A stretch of 64,000 nt of DNA, taken from NCBI RefSeq assembly GCF_000512585.2, contig NC_089247.1, positions 1,674,001 through 1,738,000 on the forward strand. Reading direction: 5' to 3'. Both the position numbers and the translations under genes were made by a program. Shown here in pieces: positions 11,161 through 23,082 of this stretch. A model generated the notes under the pieces. That model ran no database searches. It saw only the letters and a list, made by a program, of their open reading frames with translations, and had not been told where the DNA came from. How positions within the stretch are numbered: position 1 is the stretch's first letter; every line of letters begins with the position of its first letter. Source of the DNA: Kwoniella bestiolae CBS 10118. Taxonomy: Eukaryota; Basidiomycota; Tremellomycetes; Tremellales; Cryptococcaceae.

Positions 11161-13579
11161 CTAATGCCCTTGTACTTGGTTTAAGAGAAGCTCTTCAAAT
11201 TCACCGACACCCGGTAAATTCCATCCTTCGGATCCTTTTCTAGTCTCTGCCCAAGCAGAGATCTTGGCGGCCAAATTCTTGGGACCGAAACCGAAATGCT
11301 CGAACAAAGTGCTGTACGGAGCGGAGTGACCAAACCCAGTCATGTGAGCACCAGCGTGAGCGTATTTGGCCCAACCGAAAGAACAGTATGGTTCGATGGC
11401 AACTACCAACGATTTGCCGGAAGGAATGATGGATCTTCGGTATTCAGCTGACTGTTTGTCGAATCTGCCCATATGGGGCATTGATACTACCCTGACTTTG
11501 TAGTCCGAAAGTAATTTGGCGGTGTCGACAGCTCTGGCGACTTCCGAACCGGTTGCGACAAGGGTAATTTCGGGAGTTTCACTGGCATCGCCATGGACTA
11601 TATAAGCACCATTCTGGACTTGGTTTCGGTCGGTACCAGATAATAGAGGGACTGGTTGTCGAGTGAGGGAGAGCAGACTGGGGTGGTCGGAATCTTTCAA
11701 AGCTAAGATCCAAGCTCCGGCGACTTCTTCGGCATCGGCGGGTCTGATGTAGTTGAAGTTGGGCAGAGCTCGCAAGAACAATGGGAAAGCGACAGGTTGA
11801 TGGGTAGGTCCATCTTCACCTACACCGATGGAATCGTGAGTGGCGATGGCGATGAATCGAAGTTTCATCAAGGCGGCCATACGTAAAGAGGGCGCGGCGT
11901 ATAACCAGAAGATGAAGTAACTGGACATGATTCTGTCGAAGAAGGTCATAAAGTAATCAGTTGAAGCTCAAATACCCCTGAAGAGGCTACTTACGGTACA
12001 ATGGCACCCTTATGCCAAGCAGCCAATCCATTCGCTACACCGACCATGGCATGTTCTCTAATACCGTATCGAATTTGTCGACCAGAGTAATCGCCATAAC
12101 CTGATTTGGGGTTCTGGAACTCCACCATTTTGTCCCAGTTGACAAAGGTCGATTCACACAAGTCGGCACTTCCGACGAGGAAAGAGTTATCTTGAGGAAT
12201 GACGGATCTAAGCATGATACCACTAGATTGTCGGGTGGCTTTTGGATCCTGAGGCAATGATGATTTAGGTGGTAAGTTGCTTTCCCAACTTTCGATCAGT
12301 TCACCAGCCAATCGTCTCTGGAACTCCTTAGCTTCGGAGGGATAAGATTCGGTGTACTTCTTCAGAAGTTCATTCCATTCTTTCTCATCTTTCTCTCCTC
12401 TAGCTTGGGATTCTTTGAAGTAATCATATACAGCTTGAGGAACAGCAAACTTTTCTTTAGGGTCGAATCCAAGAGCAGATTTGACATTGGCGACATCATC
12501 TTCACCTAATGCGGCACCGTGTACCTTTCCACTGCCTTGATTGGCTGATCCAATACCGATCACGGTCTTGATGTTGATAAAGACGGGTTTGCCAGTGAAG
12601 GATTTAGCTTGATCGAAAGCATCAACGATGGCGGCGAGATCGTTGGATCCATCATCGACTTCCAAAACGTGCCATCCCATCGATCTGAGCTTGGCGGAGG
12701 TGTCATCGGTGAAACAGATGTCAATGGTACCATCAACAGTTACCGAGTTGTTGTCGTAAACAAGAATTAGGTTATCGAGACCCCAGTGACCAGCCATAGA
12801 AATGGCTAATGAGCATCATTAGCGACCAGACTGTCAGTGTAGTGGAAGTGAGACCCACCTTCCTGTCCGATACCCTCTTGTAAACAACCATCTCCGGTGA
12901 AGCACCATACCTTGTTCTCGATGATAGGGAAACCGTCTTTGTTATAGGTAGCAGCCATATTCTTGTTGGCTATGGCGAGACCAACGGCGTTGGCAATACC
13001 TTGACCCAAGAGACCAGTAGTCAACTCGATACCTGGATACTCGATCTCGGGGTGACCAGCGGCAATACCGTCCATGGTGGGGGCATGGTATTTCTTGATT
13101 TGATCGAGAGACCAAGTGGAGTAACCGGAGAGATGAAGTAAGATATACTGGAGAAGACAAGCGTGTCCAGCGGAGAGAACGAATCCTGCGGGCAAGGGGA
13201 ATAGCATAAGAATAAGCGAGATTACACGGGTGATGGAGGCACTAGATTTGGCAACTTACGATCTCGGTTGACCCACTCTGGATTAGCGGGATTGTACCTC
13301 ATACTATACCTCCAGAGCGCAGTAGCGATAGCAGCTGCACCCATGACGGTACCGGGGTGACCACCTTTGTACTGTTGACAGCATCTGTCAGCGGGGAGAT
13401 CCTACTCCAGCAAGAAGATGTGAGCACACCTGTTGACAGAGATCGGCACCCAGACATCTTATGGTGTTGATGACCAGCTTCTCTGTACCAGGAGTGGAGG
13501 CTTTACCAGAAACCTTTGGGTCTTTGCTGAGTTCGGTGCCATGAGAGGCGTCGAGGTTTTGCGTGGCTACAGGAGACAT
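11161..13579 (-). CDS. Transketolase family enzyme, dihydroxyacetone synthase-like
   Basis: Five to six exons, ATG at 13579, TAG at 11163-11161, about 690 residues. The TPP-binding half has GGHPGTVMGAAAIATALW, SAGHACLLQYILLHLSGY, AAGHPEIEYPGIELTTG and CFTGDGCLQEGIGQEAIS. The pyrimidine domain has YGIREHAMVGVANGLAA, then VPIMSSYFIFWLYAAP across a splice, and THDSIGVGEDGPTHQP. Several blocks follow dihydroxyacetone synthases (formaldehyde transketolases of methylotrophic yeasts) rather than plain transketolase, notably the KKYHAPTMDG..GHPEIE stretch, KNMAATYNKDGFPIIENKVW and DNNSVTVDGTIDICFTDD. The C-terminus LLNQVQGH has no peroxisomal PTS1, so the enzyme is probably cytosolic. An alternative 11-nt first exon near 13634 would add four residues. 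The donor/acceptor pair needs an assay. Confidence 0.86.
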
Positions 13580-14716
13580 GCTTTCGGATTGATTGGAGTT
13601 GCAAAAGAGATAGCGGAAGACTTACCATGGTTGCATTCACTGGAGGACTATATATATCATGACTGAACATGAGGAAATTGGAAGTCAAGATGGACGTAAT
13701 TCTGGCGATTGTACGGCAAACATATGGGCCGGGACGATAATGTGTGTTATTCTTCCGGAAGATGATTCCGGAACCCCGCAGGCCGATCATCATCCACTTC
13801 TCCACTCCATGTCATCGGGCTTGAGACATCGCCTTTGCATGGACCCAAGGGATACATATAGGAACGCAGATGGATTGTTGAGACACGTGAGAAAAGGTAA
13901 TACATGAAGGGGAACTTTATGGTAGAGAATCAACTTAACACCGAGAGGGGTTGCCGGATACCTTAGACAAGGGTATAACCGAAACGAAACATCACTTGAA
14001 TACGAGTATATCGAGAGACTTCTGCGACCGCTTACACAATGGTGCTAGCAAGGAGATGGGGCAGGGACACATTGCCTTTTGGATTTGCAGACACCAGAGC
14101 AAATCCTGCTCCATTCCATCTCGGTCCGAGAGTAATGAGCGGGATGATGTCGACAATGTGGATGTCGACAATGTGGAGTTGTTGAAAAGCTTATGTAATG
14201 CCTACCGATTGCACCATGTCGCCAGCACTACAGTATCCCATTGCCGCTAGCTATCCCTCGGTGGTGCATCCAAGGGGTGCGTCTTGCGCCACATGCTATA
14301 AGAAGAGATTGCGTTTAACAAAAACAGAAACGAAACTACAGCACCCGGGATTCCCAAGTGGTCCCCCACCTTGGTACTAACCGGGCGATACACAGCTTAA
14401 GATTGCGCAGAGCGAACGGGATGCGATGCTTTATAGGTTCTATGGCCGTAGATGTGAGCAAGGAAAGGACAGCGTATGTAAATCATTAGAAATGGGATCC
14501 AAAGGATGCGTGAACGACTCTTTAATGAAATCGTCGGGTTATCCGGTGCATCAGCACGGATCACACCTTTCTTTGGGAATCCTGCTACAGGAGAGACAGA
14601 TAATAGAAGACGGGGTTCGACCATCCAAAATACAGTCATAGATTATGCATACAGCTTGAAATGATTATAATGCGAGATACATGCGGTATCAGATCCAAAG
14701 CATATCGCCACCATGG
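13580..14716. other. Intergenic region upstream of the transketolase gene
   Basis: This gap of about 1.1 kb lies between the 5-oxoprolinase stop (minus) and the transketolase start (minus). It holds the transketolase promoter and the oxoprolinase 3' UTR. The only structure noticed is a 15-bp unit, GATGTCGACAATGTG, present twice in tandem at about 14146-14176. No convincing protein or RNA gene was found. Confidence 0.5.
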
Positions 14717-17700
14717 TTAAAATCCTTCGGGCACTCCCCATCCACCTCCTCCGGGAGTTTCTATCCTCACTCTATCACCATTACTCAACTTAGCTATACC
14801 GTTACTACCCACTCCTATCTCCGTATATCCTTGAGGGTTCTCATCTATCTCTAAGTTTCTATTCAATCTATATACAGTATTCTTACCCCTTTGACCATCT
14901 TGACCGCCTTCCATACCCCTAGGGTGAAAGACTCTTCTCTGAGAAACGATAGAGAAGTTTAAGGGCATTCTCGCTTCGAAGAGCTTTGACATTCCGTCAC
15001 CACCCTTGTATTTACCTCTACCACCTGAGTCTCGACGGATGGCAGATTCAACTAGCAGCATTGGGCATCGCTGTTCGAAGATCTCGGTATCGGTCAATTT
15101 GGTGTTGGTGCAGTGCTAAAAAGGGTGTGCTGTCAGCGTCGGGTATCAGATAAAAACCGCAAATGTATTCACCACATGGACACAATTTGCACCATTCCAC
15201 GATGGACCTGCACCACTACCACCACCGAGTGATTCACCATACGAAAAACCAGGCGTCACTTTACCGGAAGCATCCTTTCCGCCGGATCCTAGAGAAGCAG
15301 GTAAGTAAACTGTCGTCGTCTCAAAGTGAGCTAATCGATAGATGACACTTACCGAAGCCAGTGGAAGATGCGCATCCTTGAGAACAAGCAGCGGCCTTGA
15401 AGGCTTGCAAGATGATGTCCACCAGACGCTGAGATGCGATTGTGGAACCTGAAATGGCTACTACGCCAGTCGGATTGATGAATGAGCCCACAGGTACTAT
15501 GTTGGTGATGGGGTCTAGAACACCTTGGTTGAGAGGCATGGGGATCTCCGCTGTGGGGAAGAACTGTCAGTATCGTTATGACTGAACGGAATATCAAGTT
15601 AACAACTAAGCCTCACGAGATATCATGGATCGCAAACAATAGATGATGGCTGCGTATGTTAGAGCGACAGGCATGTTGCAATTGCCCAGTACTGATGGGA
15701 GAGTAATATAAATTGTCAGAGATCTTCGTGAAATATTGCTGCGTAGTGAGGACATCCACCCACCCTGTGGTCCCGTACCGTTCCAGTCGAATTCGGCAGT
15801 ACCCTCCTCTCTATTGATCCTAACTTCAAGTTTGATCTCCGTCCCATCGTCCATCTACGTTACAGCAGATGACAATGAGCACTTATCTCCCTCGAGGATC
15901 GAGCAATGAGACAGGACGGGCGAAGCACTCACATAATCACTAGCTCGCAAAGGTTTACCCTCAAACTTATCGTAAACGTCCCTCAAGAATTCTTTGATAG
16001 TCTCCCTAGCTATAACCTGGATCTCCTTCATATAGAATAAAACAGTCTTCGTGCCGAACTCTTCGAACAGCTTGTTGACCAATTTGATACCTCTAACATT
16101 CGCCGATATGGCAGCCTGCAGATCTGTTATATTGTGATCTATCCTTCTTGTAGCGCTGCATCCTGGTCTCTCAGCAACCTTGCCGAACAACTCTCGGACA
16201 CCCTCTTCGTTGAATTTCCCTTGAGAGACGAGCTTGAAGGTATCGATTATCACGCCTTCTTCCCATAGTTCTTTCGCTATTGGGTTCATCGATGTGACAC
16301 CGGTTCCACCACTAATGAGCAATATCGTAAAGTTAGCTATATTACCTGGATGGGTTCTTTGTATGACTTACATATCACTATGATGTCCTCGACTTGCAAC
16401 ATAGAACAAAACCTTGGTATCGCTTCCAGGTTCGAAAACAGGAGTGACAGTCGTCAAATCGGGTAGATGGGTACCGCCCCACTGAGGGTGATTCGTCAAA
16501 AGGACATCCCCAGGTTTCAACTTCCCTAACCAGTGATTATGCTGGGCTTGCACAGCGTACTGCATACTGCCCAGATGCACAGGGATATGAGGTGCGTTGG
16601 CGACTAATGCCCCGTCGGTACCATGGATAGAACAGGAGAAGTCAAGTCTCTCTTTGATTGATACTGATATAGACGTTCTTTGGAGGGTATGGCCCATCTG
16701 CTCGGCTATGGACATGAATCGATTCGCAAATACTGCTAACATGATTGGATCTGTCGAAAGTTCCCCTTCGTCTTTCTTAGAAGCGGAAGCGGATTCTTCT
16801 AATCGGATAATAACGTGTTCTTTCAATACGACCGCTCGAGCAGAAGGTTCGACCACGATGGTTTGTGTCGAATCGACAATGATTGCTGGACCAGCTATCT
16901 GGCTGTTGACAGGTACTTGACTCAATACGTAGACTGGTGTCTGAAATTCTTGCACACCTGAGGGTGTATCGAAATACGCCTTGTTGAATGTTGATGGCTT
17001 GACGACCTGTGGGGGAGACGATGACTGGGATTCGATCTGTTCTAGACCAACAGCATAGTCTGTAGGTGTGACATTGAATGTCTTTCCTATACCTCGAACT
17101 CGTATATTCGACATCAAGACCTTTCGGTTGGACGAGAAAGAAGTCTCCCTCAAGTGAGCTTCGATGAAATCGTCCTTGAGCGATGGGGTGAAAGGTATCT
17201 GAAGGATGGTGTCGGCACCGTCGTACTGGACAGCGATAGTGATGGTGAAATCCACCTCATCTTGCTTGGCACCCTGTTCTTGCAGTTGTCCAAGCACATC
17301 CGATTTCAAGGATTCTATCCGCTTGGAAGCTTCGAGGTATGTCTTGGAACTGGCAAAATCTTCTACTACTTCTGCTGATAGCGGTAATGCAGCTTCGGCT
17401 GATAAAGACGCGCAAGCTATTCCATAAGCCGACAGGATAGAGGAGAAACGAGGCACGACGACTGTTTCGATACCCAGTCCAGCGGCGATAGCGCAAGCGT
17501 GTTGACCACCGGCACTGACAAAATTCTCCATTAGCACCTGACCTGAACATTGACATGTAAAGGGAGAATGGTCCAACCCACCCTCCGAAACAACACAAAT
17601 CATGAGATGACATGGCGAATCCCCTCTGTTCCGTTATCTGCCTCATCGGCCTACTCATACCTTCGTTCGCTACCTTGATGAACCCAGCAGCGACTTCTTC

Positions 17701-19685
17701 GACGGTATAAGGTGTTTTGTCAGGTCTAGAGGCGTTGATGTCTTTGGTCAAAGTTTCGAATTTGGTCCTGGATGCTTGCAAGTCTAGTGGTTCGTCTGCA
17801 TTTGGACCGAAAATTCGAGGGAATTGAGATGGAATGAGTCGTCCGAGGATCAAGTTGGCATCGGTGATAGCTAAATCTCCTCCTTTTCTGTAACATGCTG
17901 GTCCAGGGCTATGTAAAGACACCACATCAGTCAGTACAGTAGACTGACAATATAAATCGGACTCAAGAGATCATGACGCGACTCACTGCGCACCAACACT
18001 CTCAGGACCAACCACGAACATCCCATTCTTATAAGTCAATTTCGATCCACCACCCGCAGCCACAGTTTCTATCGACAATTGGGGACAAGCAATGGGCACA
18101 CCGGCAACAACACTTTCGAACGTCAATTCGAATTCTCCTGAGAATCTAGAGACATCGGTTGACGTTCCTCCCATATCGAATCCTACCACTGGTCTGGCAC
18201 GCGCCTGACTGTAGGCTGTGAGTGCTGATCCGACAAAGCCACCTGCAGGTCCAGATAAGACGGCTCTGAGACCAGAGAACCTGCACGATGTGTATAAGCA
18301 TTGGACTTCGCTTTCCGTCGGAGCTATTACGATATTGAATCAAATAAGGATATGAGATTCCTGTAACTCACTTATCAGAAGATACCAGGCCACCATCCGA
18401 CTTCATGAATTCACTTCTCTTTCCCGCCTTCTTCCCCTCGAAGTGACTGTTGAATCCATCGACATACGCTCTGAGTACGGGCGACAGGTACGCATCGATT
18501 ACTGCCGAGTTACCTCTCGGTAACACCTTAATGGCTGGAGAAAGATCTGACGAGAGGGATATCTGGGTAAAACCGATTTGACTGGCAATTTCACCTATCT
18601 GACGTTCATGCTGGGGGTAGGTGTAGGAATGCAGAAGGCAGATCGCCAAGGCCCGTAGACCACGGTCGAACAAGGTTTGCAGGTCTTTCGTTATCTGCTT
18701 CACGTCTATCAAGGTTCATGATCAGCTAAGCTACTAAGCCGAAAGTTCCCATGCGGTACGGGTCCTCTCGGATGATTGTTGAAGACCATATAGACATCGA
18801 CGAAGGGTGGGAGACCTGTGATCAAATGATAGACTCACCTAGAGGCTTCAATATCCTTACAGCCTCACCACTGACACCCATAATCACATCCTCGTCGCCA
18901 ACCTGTCTAGCTCTCTCTATCAACTCTTCCGCAGAAGGTGCACTCTGATCTAACGACCATCCTTCGAGCGTCACTCTCTCTTTGGCTTGGACAACATCCT
19001 CAGGTTTGTATAACATCTTGACTTTTCCAGATATCGACAGATCAAACAGGTCCGGTCGAGTCTGATCTCCTATTTCTATCATATCCTTGAAACCTTCCGT
19101 TAAGATCAGACCGAATGGTTCACCTTTCTTTTCCAAGAGGGCATTCGTCGCAACGGTAGTACCTATATAAGATTCAGGTATCAGCATTACAAGCTCGGTC
19201 GTGACAGTATACCTTTCCAATACTCACCCATTCGTACGGACTCTGAAGGGAATTGGCAAGGCCAAGAGTCAGTATTTCAGCGTCCATCATGACCAGGTGG
19301 TATATTAACTCACCGATCAACGAAGTATCGTACAGCTCTCCCCTCGGCACCTTTTCCTTCTTTACGATCTGCAATAACCTCCTGATACCTTCACTGGGCG
19401 CATCGTCGTAGTTCGCCGGATCCACACTTAACAACTTGAATGTCACCTGAACTCCTCCATCACTTTCATCTCCTGGTATTATATCTGCGTTGCCCAATAG
19501 TTCAAGCGGTATAGGTGGGCTGTATAGATGGGATGGTATGAAAGCCCATACATCGCAGAAAGCTGCATACTGCATCAGCACATACCGTCCAGACCGAAGC
19601 AAGTTAAGTGGTACTCACTGCCTCCTCGGTCGATAGCTACTCGGACGCCTTCGCTGGTAGGTTGTGGTGTAGGTGCGATGGCCAT
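14717..19685 (-). CDS. OXP1: ATP-dependent 5-oxoprolinase (hydantoinase A + B fusion)
   Basis: A large minus-strand gene with a dozen or so exons, ATG at 19685 and TAA at 14719-14717, encoding about 1,270 residues, the usual eukaryotic length. The N-terminal HydA_N region has GVRVAIDRGG, then CDVWAF, KLLSVDPANYDDAPSEGIRR and GTTVATNALLEKKGE. The hydantoinase A core has VLPRGNSAVIDAYLSPVL, PVVGFDMGGTSTDVSRFSG and ETVAAGGGSKLTYKNG. The hydantoinase B half has GHTLQRTSISVSIKERLDFS, LLTNHPQWGGTHLPDLT and ASRGHHSD, and it ends RVRIETPGGGGWGVPEGF. The enzyme opens 5-oxo-L-proline to L-glutamate with ATP in glutathione turnover. It is divergent from a DAL5-type transporter, which may carry a related substrate. 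Fine exon edges were not all checked. Confidence 0.9.
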
Positions 19686-20523
19686 GATTGTTGGTTGTTC
19701 TGAACACTTCTTCTCCTTCGATGTATGGTATGGAGACGATAGAGGATTCTTTACGACAACTTGACACCGAAGGCAGGAGATGGTCGAGATGGGATGGATA
19801 GGATAGCGAAAATAATTTGATAGACGCTGGAGTAAGTCCCAAGCTACATCACCGACCCGAAGTCTTCTCCAGTAACATTGGTGATGTGCCTGTTAATCTT
19901 ACTGCTCTAGCTTACTAAGTGGAGTGATTCATGGCGATAACATCGAAATGAACCATCTTCGGGATACTTCAAAGCACATCATCGCGGGCTCTTTCGGGAT
20001 CTATTGCAATGATAAAAAATGGGAATGTAACCCAAAACAAAATATTCAATTGGCAATTCATCCTGGATCTTCCAAGGCACCACCACCCAAAAGAGATTTA
20101 CCCGATCATCGGGTGAACCACTGTTTGCCGAAAACGGTGAAATATTTTCTTCGCCTTCACAATTTGGTAATATTTTCGCCTCTCTCCTACTTCGAGCAGA
20201 CTACGCCCACTCAACAGAACTGCTCGTGACAGGTTACAAGCAGTCCGGATAGCAGGTTGCAAATGATGATCTGATGACAATATCGATGGCGTTATCAGTG
20301 AGTTACCAATTTTGTTTTGGAGGTCGACTTTTTTTATCAGTCAGCGGCGATCCGACTTTTGCTGGAGTTGATGATCAGATATGTTATAATAGATGATCTG
20401 AACTGTCCAGCCACTGCATTTCCCTCTCTTCCATAAACTTAGATCGACTCTACATCTATCGCGATCCGTGATTCGGTCTAAAACCCTTGACTCAGGCTTG
20501 GACGAAGTCAAAAACGCGTCAAC
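19686..20523. promoter_or_regulatory. Divergent promoter between 5-oxoprolinase and MFS transporter, with GATAA motifs
   Basis: This 838-bp gap separates two divergent starts. Four GATAA cores were seen, at 19936-19940 and 20011-20015 on the plus strand and 20292-20296 and 20334-20338 on the minus strand. Roughly 1.6 are expected by chance. GATA factors govern nitrogen catabolite control in fungi, so these sites fit joint control of a glutamate-yielding enzyme and a transporter. This is suggestive only. Confidence 0.4.
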
Positions 20524-22746
20524 ATGAGCGACCCATATTATCCCGACCAACCGGTCGAACCAGCACCCAAACGATCATTATGGGGCAAGATAAGGAGGAT
20601 CATATGGGATGATATACAGGATCCCGAGGAGAGAGCATTCGTGAGGAGGTTGGATTGCGGTTTGATGACTATTGCTATGTTGGGTTACTTTGTCAAGTGA
20701 GTGGTGTGAAGTCTTCCGTCGAGAGAGCGATCGATCGATGTGACTGATAATGCTATGGATGATAGATACCTGAGTCAAGCGAACATCGCCAATGCCTATG
20801 CTAGTGGAATGAAGGAGGATCTGAACTTTAAAGGAAACGAGTATAACACCTTGTTAACAATGTTCACCGTCGGTTATGTTATCGGGTGAGCAGACCAAAT
20901 CATCAACCTACCTGATCGTGAGGAGACCCAACTGATCTGACTGGTTGTATAGCCAATTCCCTGGTACTTTGGCTACCGTCAGAATATCTCCTTCCATCTG
21001 GCTACCTACCTGTACGTTTCTTGTGCGCAATCTTAGTGAATAACAAGGTGTTCTGGCTAATGTCTTCCGTACCATCTCACAGGCGAAGTGGTCTGGACAG
21101 CGCTTGTCATGTGTTGCGCCGCAGCCAAGAACGTCCACACCCTGTACGGACTTCGATTCATTATTGGTCTGTTAGAGGCCTCAGCTTATCCCGGTATGCT
21201 ATGGGTCTTGGGATCATGGTATGGGCCAGCTGAACTGGGTAAACGAGGTGAGTGATCTCTGCCATTCTGGGAGTACCTCATAGACTGATTTTCGCTCGTC
21301 TCGCGTGGTAGTGGTCATGTTTCAAGCTACATCGTCGGTTGGAACAATGTTTTCGGGATACCTTCAAGCCGCTGTACATTCTGGATTGAACGGCAAGGGT
21401 GGATTAATGGGGTGGCAATATCTGATGCTGATGGATGGTGTCATCTGTATGCCCATTGCGATCGCTGTGAGTGTTCCCTCGAAGAACGAAGAAAAATGAA
21501 TCAGAAATGATCATCCTACGACCAAAAAAACCGATTTCAAGCGATTTTGCTAACACCGCCACAACCCTCTTTAGGGCTACTTCCTCATTCCCGACATCCC
21601 CACCAAGCCCAACCCCAGAGCAAGGTGGTACCTTCGAGAACAAGATATAAAGATCGCCATAGCAAGGATGGAAAGATATAAGCGTGCTCCGACCAAGGGA
21701 TTCACTTTGGATATCTTCAAAAAGACAATGACATCTTGGGTTCCTGTAAGTCTACTTCGCCACTTTCCCCTATTTTCCTCATCCGCGCTAATCTTGCGTT
21801 TATGTACGATAGTGGACGTTCTTCATCCCCTATACCTGCTTCGTGGTCGGACTTGGATCATACGCATACATGAACTTGTGGTTGAAAGCTACTCCTCCTT
21901 GGAAAGGTGATGTCACAGCTATCAATGTTATTCCCACGGTGAGTTACGCTATTACCTCTGCTCACACAGCACATTGCTGATCTAAGGTATATTCATAGGG
22001 AGGATACGCCTTGTCTATTGTAATGTCATTAGTGTATGCTTGGTCATCAGATGCTCTGGGTACAAGATGGCCTATAATGTTCATTGGCGGTTTCCCACCT
22101 CTAATTGGTAATATCATCGTAAGTTCACCTCCCTCCTATCATCTATTCAGCCTTGATATCATACTAATCGATTTTCTTGTTTTCAATAGTTATCCGTATG
22201 GCCCGCTAAGAACTCCACCAAGTTCGCTGGATTCTTTTTGAACTTCACTGCCACACCCATCGGAGCCATCATGTTAGCCTGGGTAAATGAGATAATGGCT
22301 TCCTCAGGTGAAGCTAGAGCCATCACCATAGGGTTCTTGAATACCGCTGCGTACACTATCAACGCTTGGGCACCTAATCGTGAGTCCTCCATTCCCATAT
22401 CATATCGCCATGCATCGCCAAGCCGACTAAGGAATGTAATACTTACAATGAGACACCCGTAGTCATCTTCCCCGCATCCCAAGCGCCCCACTACAAAGCA
22501 GGCTACAAAGTGACCACAGCCTTCTTCGCCATCTGGATCATTTCTATACCCATCATCTTGGTGATGTTACGTACATGGTCCATACCCAAGTACGAACAGG
22601 ATGAAGAGACCGATGGATCGGAGGGCAAGGTCGTGGAAGATGAGAAGAATAGCAGTGAAAACGATAGGTTGCCTGATTTGGAGTCTTCCTTGGCTAAGAG
22701 CGCGATGGTTGGCGGAGTGGATGGGAGAGCCACTGGGGCGCAGTAG
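20524..22746 (+). CDS. MFS transporter, allantoate permease (DAL5/FEN2) family
   Basis: ATG 20524 to TAG 22744-22746, about nine exons, roughly 510 residues with 12 predicted membrane spans. A charged N-terminus leads to AFVRRLDCGLMTIAMLGYF and KYLSQANIANAYASGMKEDL, the first loop signature of the anion:cation symporter family. QFPGTLATVRISPS, RFIIGLLEASAYPGMLW, SWYGPAELGKR and GYALSIVMSLVYAWSSDALG follow. The C-terminal tail is acidic. Family members move allantoate, pantothenate, nicotinate, biotin and similar carboxylates by proton symport. The divergent 5-oxoprolinase suggests a carboxylate or amino-acid derivative, possibly 5-oxoproline, but nothing in the sequence proves this. The fold and family are certain. 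Confidence 0.9.
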
Positions 22747-23082
22747 ATGAGTTTTTAGTGCTCTGTCTCCCGCTTGGTCATTACCTTTCTTCCTGCGATT
22801 GCATGCATATATAATATAGATGTAGCTATTGAAGTATGGTCATCACCATCAGTAGATATGGATGCCACTCCGATAAGGATACAGTATTTGCCATACGCCA
22901 CTGTAACCTCATTTACGCGTATTCGTTGATTGTCTTTCTTTCTTCCTCTTCTTCTTCTTCTTCACCTCGTCCGTTATATACCATATACCTCATTGCCACC
23001 TTGCACCTATGCTATTCATGCACACCAGTGACACCTACACCCTCTTTTGAATCCGATCTCTCGTCGCTCAACGCCCCCGAGA
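22747..23082. other. Intergenic region with pyrimidine-rich repeat
   Basis: This 336-bp tandem gap between two plus-strand genes holds the transporter 3' UTR and the promoter of the next gene. A CT-rich tract with TTC repeats at about 22934-22965 is a common feature just upstream of fungal transcription starts. No gene was found; the open frame reaching back to 22836 is only an upstream extension of exon 1. Confidence 0.5.

Noticed and set aside
11934..11949. Met start reading MTFFDRIMSS as a separate gene in the transketolase region
   Set aside because: It is intron sequence read through. Splicing VP|IMSSYFIFWLYAAP restores the conserved family block.
14146..14176. 15-bp direct repeat GATGTCGACAATGTG x2 as a regulatory element
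   Set aside because: Two short copies only, in a non-conserved gap, with no known factor site. Mentioned in the intergenic entry but not promoted.
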